From Stentor coeruleus (taxonomy: Eukaryota; Ciliophora; Heterotrichea; Heterotrichida; Stentoridae), in NCBI GenBank assembly GCA_001970955.1, contig MPUH01000281.1:1-64000 (forward strand): a stretch of DNA of 64,000 nucleotides, written 5' to 3'. The first letter of the stretch is position 1; every line of letters begins with the position of its first letter. Made by a program: the position numbers and the translations under genes. This document shows, one piece after another, positions 1 to 10,228 of this stretch. The notes beneath the pieces are model-generated. The model worked only from the letters and a program-made list of their open reading frames with translations, searched no databases and was not told the DNA's origin.

Positions 1-3000
1 ATATAAATCCTTAATCAAGCAACTAGAATAATCAACTATTGTATTAATAACACGATAATACAAATCTTTATTGTTATAAACTACAGGGTATATCAAATAT
101 CTACTATTATAAAACGCACTAGGTACAACAAATGACTTAACTGACGAAATTTCATTGGAAACTATTGTAAAAGGTATTCGTCTAGAAAAATAAATCGGCT
201 CCATCTCACTAGAAAAATAATAAGTATAAAGTACCCCACTTCTCGATACTACATTAAAACCCCTATAAACAGTACCTATACTTATAATTGGATCATGATT
301 ATTATAAGTAATATTATAAATCACATTAGTTTTATTATCACCTTTTTCTAAAACAAGAACACCATTCCAAAAATCAGCAATAACAGCATAGAAATTATTA
401 TAATAAAACCCATCAATTGACATAACTGTAAGACTATTTAAACCTAAAGTAAACATAGAAATATATTCAGAATTATATTGAGTAATATCAGTCCCATTCC
501 AAGTTATGCTCACTAAAAATATATAATTATTTGTATATCTTGTAATATTTGGGTATATATTACTAATAAATAGAACTGTAAAGTCATACATATCATCAGT
601 GATAATTTTTAAGAATTTCAAATAAATGTTAAAAGAAATTTCGTATATTTGGACTAAAGCATAAGATTTTATATTTAAAATTAAGGCAATAGTAGCTACA
701 CTTGATGTTATAAGTTTTTTCGAGTAGGTACCTTTAAAATAATATTTTTGTTCTTTATCGTAAGTACATAAAGCTATTATAAGGGCATTGTTTTCTATAG
801 TTGAAGCACTTTGTAAGGATTCACATTTGATGTTTTTTAAACTTAAATACTCATGTAAGTTGTATATATTTTTATTTGTTGTGCTAAGCTCACTGGAGTC
901 GATTAGTATTATTGTTCCGTTGTATAGAGATACTAGGACAAGGTTAGTTGTGGAGATTGAACATACTGAAAGGATTTGCTTAAAAAAATTTATTTTGAAA
1001 GTTTGTTCGATTCGATGGTTTATGCTTATGGGATCACAGCATTCTTTTGTATCATAAGTAGTTTTATTGTTAAGTGCTATTGAGTAGTTAATATCATTTC
1101 CCATAATAACCCTACTAATATCTATTTCCAAAGGATAGCTATATGGATAATTTAATCCTGATATATTAGTATCAGGAGCAGCAGCTTGTCCATATGTTGC
1201 CAGGTTTAAAACAAGACTGAAATTTTTATTTTGAAACTGGTTGAATGCAATAACTACAGCAGTTTGATTGTAATATCCTTGTAATGCATTAAGTGGGTCA
1301 ATCAAATGAACAGCAATAAATATAGTATAATTGCAAGAAGTATCCTGCTCAAAAACAGGACATGCGGTATTAAATATTTTAAAAGTTTGATCTTTAGTAG
1401 TATTACAAAGCGTACCATAATAAGCTTCCATCTTATATTCCCAAGCTCCAATAAAACTGCAATTTGCTTCTAAAAATATTTCATAATAATAAGAATTTAT
1501 AACAGGTTGTTTTCCATCAATAATAACTAAATAATTTTTCTCATTAACAGCATATATAAAATTATTAAGTTCCCAAAATGTAGCTGCACCATTTTCCAAA
1601 GGAATTTTTCGAATGTAATCTAAAAATGTTGAATAAACTTCTATATAATTAGCATAAAGTGCATAAACTTGAGTATCAGAAGCTAGGATTTTATAACATC
1701 CATTTAAGGTTAGTAATTTGATGTTATTAGTTAGCCCAAATTGGAATAAAAATGAGAAAGGGATGAAAAATAATTCTCTATCAGAATTTAGGATATAAAC
1801 AATGATTTCATAAATTGAAGTAGGGTTGAAGGATATAGCCATATCTTGGATTATAAAAGGAAGATATATGGTGCTATTGAATATTTGATTGCATTTGAAT
1901 AAACAATGATAAATTGCTAAGGAATCAAAACTTCCACAGAATAAGTAAAATAGAGCATAATGTAAAAAATAGCATTGATGAATAGTATTAAATGTATCAT
2001 TAAAGGGATAGCGTAGTATATATCCACTATTCTCTGCTTGATATGAGAAAAAAGTTATATTTCCATAAACTACAGTTTGATATATATTTGTTATATATAA
2101 TTTGTCAATAATATTTATTAACTTGAAGTCATAAATGTCAACACCTTTATCGTATATGGCTGCATAATATTCTTGAGCAGGAACTATTTTACTATAAAAA
2201 TTTTTAAGTGTTGGATTCCCAGTTGGTTTAGTTTTAAAATTATTGCTACTCATACTAAAATAAGGATTTTTTGATGGGAATTTTACATCAAACGAAAGAT
2301 TTCTACCAGATACATAACTATAAGTGTTGACCGAAACATTTGCATTAAATCCTATAAAGTTCACATCTTTATAGTCCACTTGAAGCTCAGAACAAATGTA
2401 GCCTTGACAAAACATAACATTGTTAAAATTATCGATAACTTTTAAAGAAAAAAATATGCTTTCAGACCAATTTAAAGAGTTTTTTGCTGTGATTTTGATT
2501 GTTTGGTTATAATTTCCTTTGAGGTTTGCGAGCGGCAAATCGAAGCTAAGGTTATAAGCTTTAATGCGGTCTGAAGAAGACACTATATATAAATATGAGG
2601 TAACATTCCCAATAATTGTCCATTTAACTTGTCCGGTAAATTCATTATTAGGTATAGTCATATTGACACAATAAATTTGATTTTGCGTTGACAAATTGTC
2701 TTGAATTACCATGATTTGGCCTGTATCTAAAAGAGTAAAGTAAATATCGTATATATTTATAGATTGCAGTGATTTTGATGGAAATAAGCTGGGTTGACTC
2801 AAACTAACAACATAAAACATTTGAGTGTTTTTCTCAAAGTCAATTAAAACTAATCCAAAATCAGTTCCAGCAGCTAAAATGCCAATCCCTTCTAGGTTTT
2901 TTAAATAGTATGAACTTTTTACAGCAGTTAGACTATAAACTTTTCCATATTCTGATAGAGATATTGAACTTTTTGGTTGAAAAGTTGAGGTAATTTTTGT

Positions 3001-3783
3001 TAAAAACACGATTGTACTTGAAGAATAAACTATAGCAAAAACAGGTATTTTTATATATGTAAATACTGAAGCTACATCAATAGGTGAGAAGTCTAAGTCC
3101 AATATTCCATTGTTTTTATCTATATATTGCATTAGTATAGGCTGGTATATATTAGTAAAATCATAAATCATTATGAAACCATTGCTGTTGAGAAATCCAA
3201 TAAAAGGTATATAGTAAGTGTTATTTACTGAACAAGTTTTTAACTCTTCAACGTAATAAAGATCCCATAGGAATAATTCTTTTATATCAAACTGCAGGTT
3301 TTCATTTGAAAGGGTAGTCACATTTAATAAAACAACTATGTTTTTATCTGAGTAAATAAGTGCTAAAGCATAAAACAATGAAGGTTCAGGATTAAAAATA
3401 ACAACTTGCTTTATTTCGTAGTTCAATTGATAAGCTAAAAGAAATTTTATTGGGGAATCAAGAGAAACAGAAAAGAAATGCAGAGTATCATTGATAAAGT
3501 CAATAAGGTAAAAATAGCTCCCATTATTCCATGTGGCAAAGATACTGAAATTCGAATAGTCACTTTTAAAACTCTCTGTATAATTGTAATCGTATACTAA
3601 CTCCAATCTATATGGTCCTGGAACTGAAGCTAATTCTGAATTTGATTCGAATTCAAGGTACTCACCTGAAAAATAATCATAAAGATTGAGATTTAAAGTT
3701 TCGTTTTGATAAAGAACTAGTTCTGAGTTGTTTTTCGCAATTTGACTTGAAGCTGAGAATACTAAAAAAATAAAGACTATCAT
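1..3783 (-). CDS. Giant secreted/type I membrane glycoprotein, paralogue A (C-terminus beyond window)
   Basis: I read one uninterrupted frame from the ATG at 3783 down to base 1, about 1261 codons, with no stop. It begins with a signal peptide (MIVFIFLVFSASS) and then follows the neighbouring protein at 4351-8637 along its whole length. Shared landmarks are NLNLYDYF near the N-terminus, YVSGRNLSF in the middle and a DPIISIG..Y segment near the left edge. Many N-x-S/T sites suggest a glycosylated extracellular protein. The transmembrane segment and tail expected from the paralogue lie outside the window. The repetitive beta-strand pattern suggests propeller or Ig/cadherin-like folds, but I recognise no named domain. 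A surface or cortical adhesion role is inference only. Confidence 0.8.
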   Translation of the reverse strand, partial: MIVFIFLVFSASSQIAKNNSELVLYQNETLNLNLYDYFSGEYLEFESNSELASVPGPYRLELVYDYNYTESFKSDYSNFSIFATWNNGSYFYLIDFINDTLHFFSVSLDSPIKFLLAYQLNYEIKQVVIFNPEPSLFYALALIYSDKNIVVLLNVTTLSNENLQFDIKELFLWDLYYVEELKTCSVNNTYYIPFIGFLNSNGFIMIYDFTNIYQPILMQYIDKNNGILDLDFSPIDVASVFTYIKIPVFAIVYSSSTIVFLTKITSTFQPKSSISLSEYGKVYSLTAVKSSYYLKNLEGIGILAAGTDFGLVLIDFEKNTQMFYVVSLSQPSLFPSKSLQSINIYDIYFTLLDTGQIMVIQDNLSTQNQIYCVNMTIPNNEFTGQVKWTIIGNVTSYLYIVSSSDRIKAYNLSFDLPLANLKGNYNQTIKITAKNSLNWSESIFFSLKVIDNFNNVMFCQGYICSELQVDYKDVNFIGFNANVSVNTYSYVSGRNLSFDVKFPSKNPYFSMSSNNFKTKPTGNPTLKNFYSKIVPAQEYYAAIYDKGVDIYDFKLINIIDKLYITNIYQTVVYGNITFFSYQAENSGYILRYPFNDTFNTIHQCYFLHYALFYLFCGSFDSLAIYHCLFKCNQIFNSTIYLPFIIQDMAISFNPTSIYEIIVYILNSDRELFFIPFSFLFQFGLTNNIKLLTLNGCYKILASDTQVYALYANYIEVYSTFLDYIRKIPLENGAATFWELNNFIYAVNEKNYLVIIDGKQPVINSYYYEIFLEANCSFIGAWEYKMEAYYGTLCNTTKDQTFKIFNTACPVFEQDTSCNYTIFIAVHLIDPLNALQGYYNQTAVVIAFNQFQNKNFSLVLNLATYGQAAAPDTNISGLNYPYSYPLEIDISRVIMGNDINYSIALNNKTTYDTKECCDPISINHRIEQTFKINFFKQILSVCSISTTNLVLVSLYNGTIILIDSSELSTTNKNIYNLHEYLSLKNIKCESLQSASTIENNALIIALCTYDKEQKYYFKGTYSKKLITSSVATIALILNIKSYALVQIYEISFNIYLKFLKIITDDMYDFTVLFISNIYPNITRYTNNYIFLVSITWNGTDITQYNSEYISMFTLGLNSLTVMSIDGFYYNNFYAVIADFWNGVLVLEKGDNKTNVIYNITYNNHDPIISIGTVYRGFNVVSRSGVLYTYYFSSEMEPIYFSRRIPFTIVSNEISSVKSFVVPSAFYNSRYLIYPVVYNNKDLYYRVINTIVDYSSCLIKDLY

Positions 3784-4350
3784 TTTATTTGGCAACAAAC
3801 TAGTTTATACGTAAAAGTAAGAAGAACTGACAAAATTTTAATGTTTAAGAAAATATACAAGACTTTTTGTAAATGAAAGACGTTTAGAGTTTATATTGTA
3901 TATATTATAATAACTAGAGCTTAGAAAAATCAAAAAAATAAATAAGATTTTTATAAATATTTGGTCACTTGAAAGAATTGAGTATATAGACTAGAAAGAT
4001 AGTTATGAAGTTTTATTTTATGATAGATAATTGAATTATGAACAAATTTAAATTCATATCTTTGATTTAAAATAAAGATGCATAGTAGAATGGTGTATTT
4101 TTTTTTAATATTTTAATGCTTGATTATTATAGTTTATGCGATAAAAAATCAGTATAGTTTTATTGGCAAAAGTTTCCCTTGTATTTTCATTATTTTTTTT
4201 TTGTGTATGTTTAATCTAGTATTATCTAAAAAAATTTACATAGTTTTTAAGACTTCATAAAAATAATTTATCTTGAAATTAGGTTTGATAAGCTATGAGC
4301 TAACTTTATACAATAATTATTAGATATAAAATTGTAATAAACTAGTTTAA
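3784..4350. other. Intergenic spacer between the two giant membrane protein genes
   Basis: AT-rich non-coding spacer. It holds the promoter of paralogue A and the 3' end of paralogue B, both on the minus strand. Several T-runs and A-runs are present but I see no gene or structured element. Confidence 0.6.
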
Positions 4351-7300
4351 CTATCCTGAAATAGACGACAATATCGACTTGTTAATAATATTCACAGGTT
4401 CAAAGTGGTCTACAGTATTCCTCTTCTTTCTAAAAATCATCTTATAAACCAATAAAACACTTAAAATCAAAACAAACAATATCCCAAAAGCAATAGCAAT
4501 AAAAATCCATACAGGTGTACTAACACTTCCATGATTATCATCTTGATCTCTATCAATTTTCAAATAAATCACATCAGTCTCAACTTCATTATTATTATTC
4601 TTCGCTTTAACCGAAACCTTAAATTTATTTTCCCCCCATTGTTTATACATATCTTCATAATACTCATCATTCATATCAACAACTTTTAAAAAATATTCTG
4701 ATATCATATAACAAACAATTTCTGATTTTTCCTTAATAAAAACTATTCTATCTGATCCAACAAATACAGAAGTATATGAAAATATTTGAAAACCATAGTT
4801 TTCTTTATCACCAAAATGTATATCACGGATAAGAAAACTAGTAAAAGAAGCGCTAAGATCAACAATTCTATAGAAAAGTTTGTTATCTCCATATACAACA
4901 GGATATGTTAAATATTGCCCATGAAAATCAGAACTAAAAGAGATTGATGATGGGAATGAGGAAATAATATAGTCTTCAGTTGTGAATTGGTATCTTTTCA
5001 TAGAGAATTTAGGGAGGATATCAATGTTTAGTAAATATGTGACGAGAATTCCACTAATACTAACTGTATACATTTGTTTATAGACTACACCTATTGAGAT
5101 TATTGGGTCATTTTTATAAGCTGGAATGGTTGCATAGATATTTGATTTACCGTTTTCAACTTTTAATATATAAACTCCATACCAATAATCAGCTACCATT
5201 ATGAATAGATTATTTTTTTGGTATATACCGTCTATTGAGGTTGCATAAAAATAGTTTAAGTCTAAACTATAAAAATTTATCACTTCGCTGTCTGTTTGGA
5301 TCACGTATTGGCCTGCCCATGAAAATGATATTCTTTTTATAAAGTTGTTACTGTAAGTAGGGATTTCGAATTTATTTATGCTGTTTATTAGGAAAACTGA
5401 GAAATTAACGTTATTATTTGTGACAACTTGAAGAAATTGAGGTTCGAAATCTAAAGATATGATGTCTAATTGTAAAATATCCCATGAGTCTTGGTCTAAA
5501 TGCCAAAAAACCAAAATATTCTGATAACTGCTTTTAACAGTATTTATTGATTTAGAATAATAATTAGAGTATTTCGTATAGTGACAAGAAGCAACAATAA
5601 GAGAGACATAATTTTTAAATGACACATACTGGATACTATTACAAACGCCATTTTTTCCAATATAATTAGAAACATTAAATGATCTGAATTTAGTCATGTT
5701 ATTTTGTTTATAATCAGCTTCTAAACCATTAAAAATCACTAGTTTCCCTGATTCAGTTGATGCCATTATTAAAGGGAAATTCGATATTGATAATAAAGAT
5801 GTATATTTTTCATCAAGATCTTCATATGAACTTGTAATAAAAAGATTAGGTAGCAAATATATCGGATCAACTGTTGTTGATATAGGTGGCATTTCATTAT
5901 CATTAAGCATTAAAGTAAGTTCCATATTATTCCCTGAAAAAACATTTAGCATATCTAATGAAAAACCTGAGTTATAATCTATTGATCGGTTCTTGAAATT
6001 GTCTTCCTGGTGAATCATAACAGCCTGCCCATAAACAATCAACTCAAAAGTGATATTAAGACTTTTTTTATCATAAGGATTATCCACAATCACACTCCCA
6101 TAAACATAATACATCCCATTATTCATAGTCTTAGGATCTATCAAAACTATATCAAAAGGTAAAACCATCAAACATGGTTCATCTAAATATACGCCTGGAC
6201 ATTTACTTTCATAAATATCAAAATACTGATAAAAATTATCATCAATACATAAAAACCCAAACATACTCTGCCCATCTTCAATCCACGCACAAGAAAAAAC
6301 ACAACTATCATGAATAGTCATTTCTGAAAAATAAGAATTTAAAGTTGTCTGTAGTCCATCTAATATTACTAAATCATTATTTTCAGTTTGTATAAATAAA
6401 AAGTCTTTAAGCAAATATGCATTAAGTGGGGATGATTCAAAAGGTATTGACTTAACAAAATACATTTCATGTGAATAGATTTCTATAGTATTACTTGTTA
6501 ATATATAAAGTTGTAATGGTGTTGCGTATATTTTATAAGAGTTTATTACAATTATAGTCTTTGATTTGGTTAATAATGTATTTCCTGGGATTAAAGTATC
6601 AAGATTTATCATGAGGATTTTATAAAGTGAGGTTAGTATGTAAAGATATGATGAGTATTCTTGGGATTCTATATTACTTGCTGCTATGAATTTAATATAT
6701 TCATTGGTTTCAAGTATTTGAGCGGTGGTATAAGTGTGAAAAAGAGTGTATATGTGAGAATCAATTGTGTAAACTCTTAGGAAATTAAGACTGGAGCAGA
6801 TTAGGTACTTGTCTGTAACTTGGATTTGGGCGCATGGAGTATTAATCCTAATAATCTGGGTATTACTTTCAGAAAAAACCGCCAAATGAGCTTTTGAGTT
6901 GTTTAAATAAGAGTAAAACAAGCTATCATAATACAAAGAAAAGCACGTTAAACTTTCAAAAATATATTCAAATCTCTGTTTCATACTAAATTTATCAACA
7001 ATACTAATATAATTAGTCCCAATCAAAGCCATAAAAGTATCAGCCACAATAGCATGTCCACAAATATTATTAAAATATTTTCTCTCTTTATAAGTAACCT
7101 TATCAAAATCCCTTGCTGTAATATTAACCAAATATTTAGTTGGTATAAGTTTAAAACTAAAACTCAAATTCCTCCCAGACACATACTCATAAACATCAAA
7201 GTCTATTGTCTGTGAAAAACCTTCAAAAATTACTTGAATAATAATATTCTTGTATTTAGACTTCTTATATTCATCAAGATATTCAATAGTATTTATACTA

Positions 7301-8637
7301 TTTAACTGTTTAACATAATAAGTAATACTTGCACTTTCATTGCATTCATCAGTAGCTTTAATTTTAACACCTTGATTACCATTTTCTTGAGTAATATTAA
7401 AATTAGGTATTTCAAAAGTCAAATTATAAACCTTTATCCCATCAGCATCACTTCTTATATATAAATAACAATCAATTGAAGGTATTATTTTCCATTTAGC
7501 ATATTCAGAATATCCTTGAATAGATGATAATAAATCTAAATTATATAAAGAATCTTGAGAGTTTATAGTATCCTGTACTATCATTAAAGCATTGCTTTTA
7601 AGTTCAATAAAATATATATCGTTTATGACATCAAGCCCTTTAACCCCTGTTAAAAAGCCAATGTTTGTCATTCCTTTTATAAAAAACATTGGGAGCATTG
7701 AGTAATAATCCACAGTTACTAGACCATAACAAGCTCCTACAGCAAAAACAATAATTCCTTGATTGATGGCTTCATAGAAATCATTTGTAAACACGTCAAG
7801 TGTTGAAAGGCATCCAAAATGAGTTAAATTAATTTTTGAGTAGGCTTGGAACATATGAGCATCATGCATATAAAATCTTAATCCATAATTTTGATCTAAT
7901 ATTACAAATGATAGATTTGTTATTGGTACTGGAAATGCTTTGATTTCTATTGGCATTATTCTTTCTTCAGGAATATTATTTAAACTTTGGAGAACTTGAT
8001 ATACTTGAGGCTTTAGTGGATTTGACATGTCGTATATCAAAACCAAACCCCAGTCTTCATAGAGTTTCCCTAAAAATGGGACGAACTTACTGTTTTCAAT
8101 TGAACAGCTTTTAAGATCTTGAAAATATCGCACATCCCACATTTCGAGTTGAGTAGTGAAATTTTGTGCTGGGTGTAAAAGGAAAACCCGATTCATACCA
8201 TCATGAGTTAGTATAAAAATCCTAAATAAATCATTGTAAGACCAAGAGACAACTTGTTCTATAGTATAGTTAATATTGTATTCATTGTAAATAACAAGTG
8301 ATTGTGTGATCTTTGAAATTGTATAAAGGTATAATGTTGTATTGTGAAAATCTAAGAGAAATGTTGTGTCAAAGAAACTCCAGATTAGAAATGAACTTTT
8401 TGTCGGCTTTGACAATTTGAAAAAAGGATAAGGGATGTATTCTTTTGATTGGAGTTGGGGTTTGCCTGGAAGTTTTAGAGAGGTAGAATTAGATGAAAAT
8501 TTTAGGTAGTTCCCTTCAAAATAGTCGTAAAGGTTTAAAGACAAGCTTTCTGATTGGAATAAAATGATTTCACCTAGTTCTTGAATAACTTTTGGCTTAC
8601 TAGCCAAGCCGAATGATATCAATAAAAGAATGAACAT
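4351..8637 (-). CDS. Giant type I membrane glycoprotein, paralogue B
   Basis: A 1428-residue protein with a signal peptide (MFILLLISFGLAS) and a long ectodomain rich in N-glycosylation sequons. One hydrophobic span near residues 1375-1400 (VWIFIAIAFGILFVLILSVL) is followed by a basic stop-transfer RKKR and a short cytoplasmic tail, so the topology is type I. The ectodomain shows many short strands with recurring I/V-Y-D/S patterns, as in beta-propeller or Ig/cadherin-type proteins, but no domain can be named safely. It is the tandem paralogue of the gene at 1-3783 (same strand, 567 bp apart). The acidic stretch just before the membrane (DRDQDDN) could bind calcium, which is speculation. Confidence 0.88.
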   Translation of the reverse strand: MFILLLISFGLASKPKVIQELGEIILFQSESLSLNLYDYFEGNYLKFSSNSTSLKLPGKPQLQSKEYIPYPFFKLSKPTKSSFLIWSFFDTTFLLDFHNTTLYLYTISKITQSLVIYNEYNINYTIEQVVSWSYNDLFRIFILTHDGMNRVFLLHPAQNFTTQLEMWDVRYFQDLKSCSIENSKFVPFLGKLYEDWGLVLIYDMSNPLKPQVYQVLQSLNNIPEERIMPIEIKAFPVPITNLSFVILDQNYGLRFYMHDAHMFQAYSKINLTHFGCLSTLDVFTNDFYEAINQGIIVFAVGACYGLVTVDYYSMLPMFFIKGMTNIGFLTGVKGLDVINDIYFIELKSNALMIVQDTINSQDSLYNLDLLSSIQGYSEYAKWKIIPSIDCYLYIRSDADGIKVYNLTFEIPNFNITQENGNQGVKIKATDECNESASITYYVKQLNSINTIEYLDEYKKSKYKNIIIQVIFEGFSQTIDFDVYEYVSGRNLSFSFKLIPTKYLVNITARDFDKVTYKERKYFNNICGHAIVADTFMALIGTNYISIVDKFSMKQRFEYIFESLTCFSLYYDSLFYSYLNNSKAHLAVFSESNTQIIRINTPCAQIQVTDKYLICSSLNFLRVYTIDSHIYTLFHTYTTAQILETNEYIKFIAASNIESQEYSSYLYILTSLYKILMINLDTLIPGNTLLTKSKTIIVINSYKIYATPLQLYILTSNTIEIYSHEMYFVKSIPFESSPLNAYLLKDFLFIQTENNDLVILDGLQTTLNSYFSEMTIHDSCVFSCAWIEDGQSMFGFLCIDDNFYQYFDIYESKCPGVYLDEPCLMVLPFDIVLIDPKTMNNGMYYVYGSVIVDNPYDKKSLNITFELIVYGQAVMIHQEDNFKNRSIDYNSGFSLDMLNVFSGNNMELTLMLNDNEMPPISTTVDPIYLLPNLFITSSYEDLDEKYTSLLSISNFPLIMASTESGKLVIFNGLEADYKQNNMTKFRSFNVSNYIGKNGVCNSIQYVSFKNYVSLIVASCHYTKYSNYYSKSINTVKSSYQNILVFWHLDQDSWDILQLDIISLDFEPQFLQVVTNNNVNFSVFLINSINKFEIPTYSNNFIKRISFSWAGQYVIQTDSEVINFYSLDLNYFYATSIDGIYQKNNLFIMVADYWYGVYILKVENGKSNIYATIPAYKNDPIISIGVVYKQMYTVSISGILVTYLLNIDILPKFSMKRYQFTTEDYIISSFPSSISFSSDFHGQYLTYPVVYGDNKLFYRIVDLSASFTSFLIRDIHFGDKENYGFQIFSYTSVFVGSDRIVFIKEKSEIVCYMISEYFLKVVDMNDEYYEDMYKQWGENKFKVSVKAKNNNNEVETDVIYLKIDRDQDDNHGSVSTPVWIFIAIAFGILFVLILSVLLVYKMIFRKKRNTVDHFEPVNIINKSILSSISG

Positions 8638-10228
8638 TTATTTGTTTTATATAATTTTTGGTGAAAGCTAAATTATAAGATTTGTTGATATAATTTTAAC
8701 ATGTTTTTGGTTTTTTTAGATATAAATATGTTATATAGTAGCATTTGGAAATATACTAATATATACTAAAATCAAATACTTATACTAATTGTAAATTTAT
8801 ACGAAATTTTAAGTTTTTAAGTATTTTTTGTTATATATTCAATGATGACTACTTGAAAATATTTTTACTTTTAGAGTGCTTTTGTATTATATAAAAAATC
8901 TGAAATATATAAATCAATTTTATATATTCAAGAATAATTTTCTTGACTAAAGTATGATGATTTTAAAATATGTAAGGGTAATATTAAGATTAAATAGTTT
9001 TTTAAAGCTAATTTCGATATTTTTTTAAAACATTTTTGAATAATTTCATTACCTGTTCGCTTTATCAAAGTTTTTATATAAATTTACTCATTCTTCAAAG
9101 TTGTCAAGTTTATCATTAATTATATTTTATGTTCGTATAATAGATAGAGTATCATATTTTTCACTTCAAAGTATCTTAGTTTCAATTTCCTAATAAATAA
9201 AGACTTTAATTTATTCTTACCATTATTTTTTCATCTTTTACTTTAAGCCCATCCTTATTTTTCTTTCCTATATTAAATACAACAATTTTTCTCATTATCA
9301 AGTATTTAATCCTAAGCTAAACTTTAGAAAACTATAAAATATTAGATATATGATAACAAAGTAAAAAATATATAAATCTATATCACAAAGGAATAAAATC
9401 ATATTTAATCTATAAGTATAAGTTAAATATTTTATACAATAGCATATTATCACAAAAGCTATAATTTTATTAAATTCAAGGTATACACTTTAAATAATTT
9501 ATAACACAAAAATTATACTATACTAAATTCTTCTATTATAATCAGTATAAATAAAAATAAGAAACTATTTATTAATTTTATGCATAGGGAAAACATAAAG
9601 ATTATGAGATTTACATATAAAAAGATATGGATTTTAGGTTCGAGTTTAGAGTATTTGATAGAAATAATATTTGGAATATGAATTTTATATAAGAGATATT
9701 ATTTTTTATGAATAAGTAATTAGTTTATATATAAAATAGTACATGAGAATGTTTATTAATTTACTTTTCTTATAAAAGATCATAAAATTTATAATGATAT
9801 TTAACCTACATGCTATGATAAAACAACAATCATTTAAAGAGAAAATATAATAAATATCTAATATTTTCCCAATCAGCAATTATCTGATTAAATAAAATTG
9901 CAACATTATTATAATTAATAATTTCTTAGAATCTTTTATTTCATTATCCCATCATTATATCTCGCACTTAAAACTAAAAATGGTCAAATTCAACCTTTTT
10001 CCTAATCTTCAATTATTTACAAACTCCATTTTTCAAACCTAATCATATAATTTTTTTTAAACATACTCATTCAATAGCAGCTTATCAAATCATAACTCTA
10101 TATAATCATCAACTTTATAAACAATAAAAAATTTCTTCAGTTCATTTTTATCCCACCCTAAAAAAAATCATTTATTTCTATTCCCAATTCAGGATACTCT
10201 AATTAAAAATCCAAGTAAGTAAATAAAT
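8638..10228. other. Long AT-rich intergenic region (1.6 kb)
   Basis: No gene found on either strand. It lies between two divergently transcribed genes and so holds both their promoters. The part next to the plus-strand gene (about 9960-10228) is C-rich and G-poor on the plus strand, as is seen before other plus-strand genes here. Confidence 0.5.

Noticed and set aside
788-1057. Plus-strand frame of 89 codons
   Set aside because: It is the antisense shadow of the giant membrane protein gene on the minus strand, which is open throughout.
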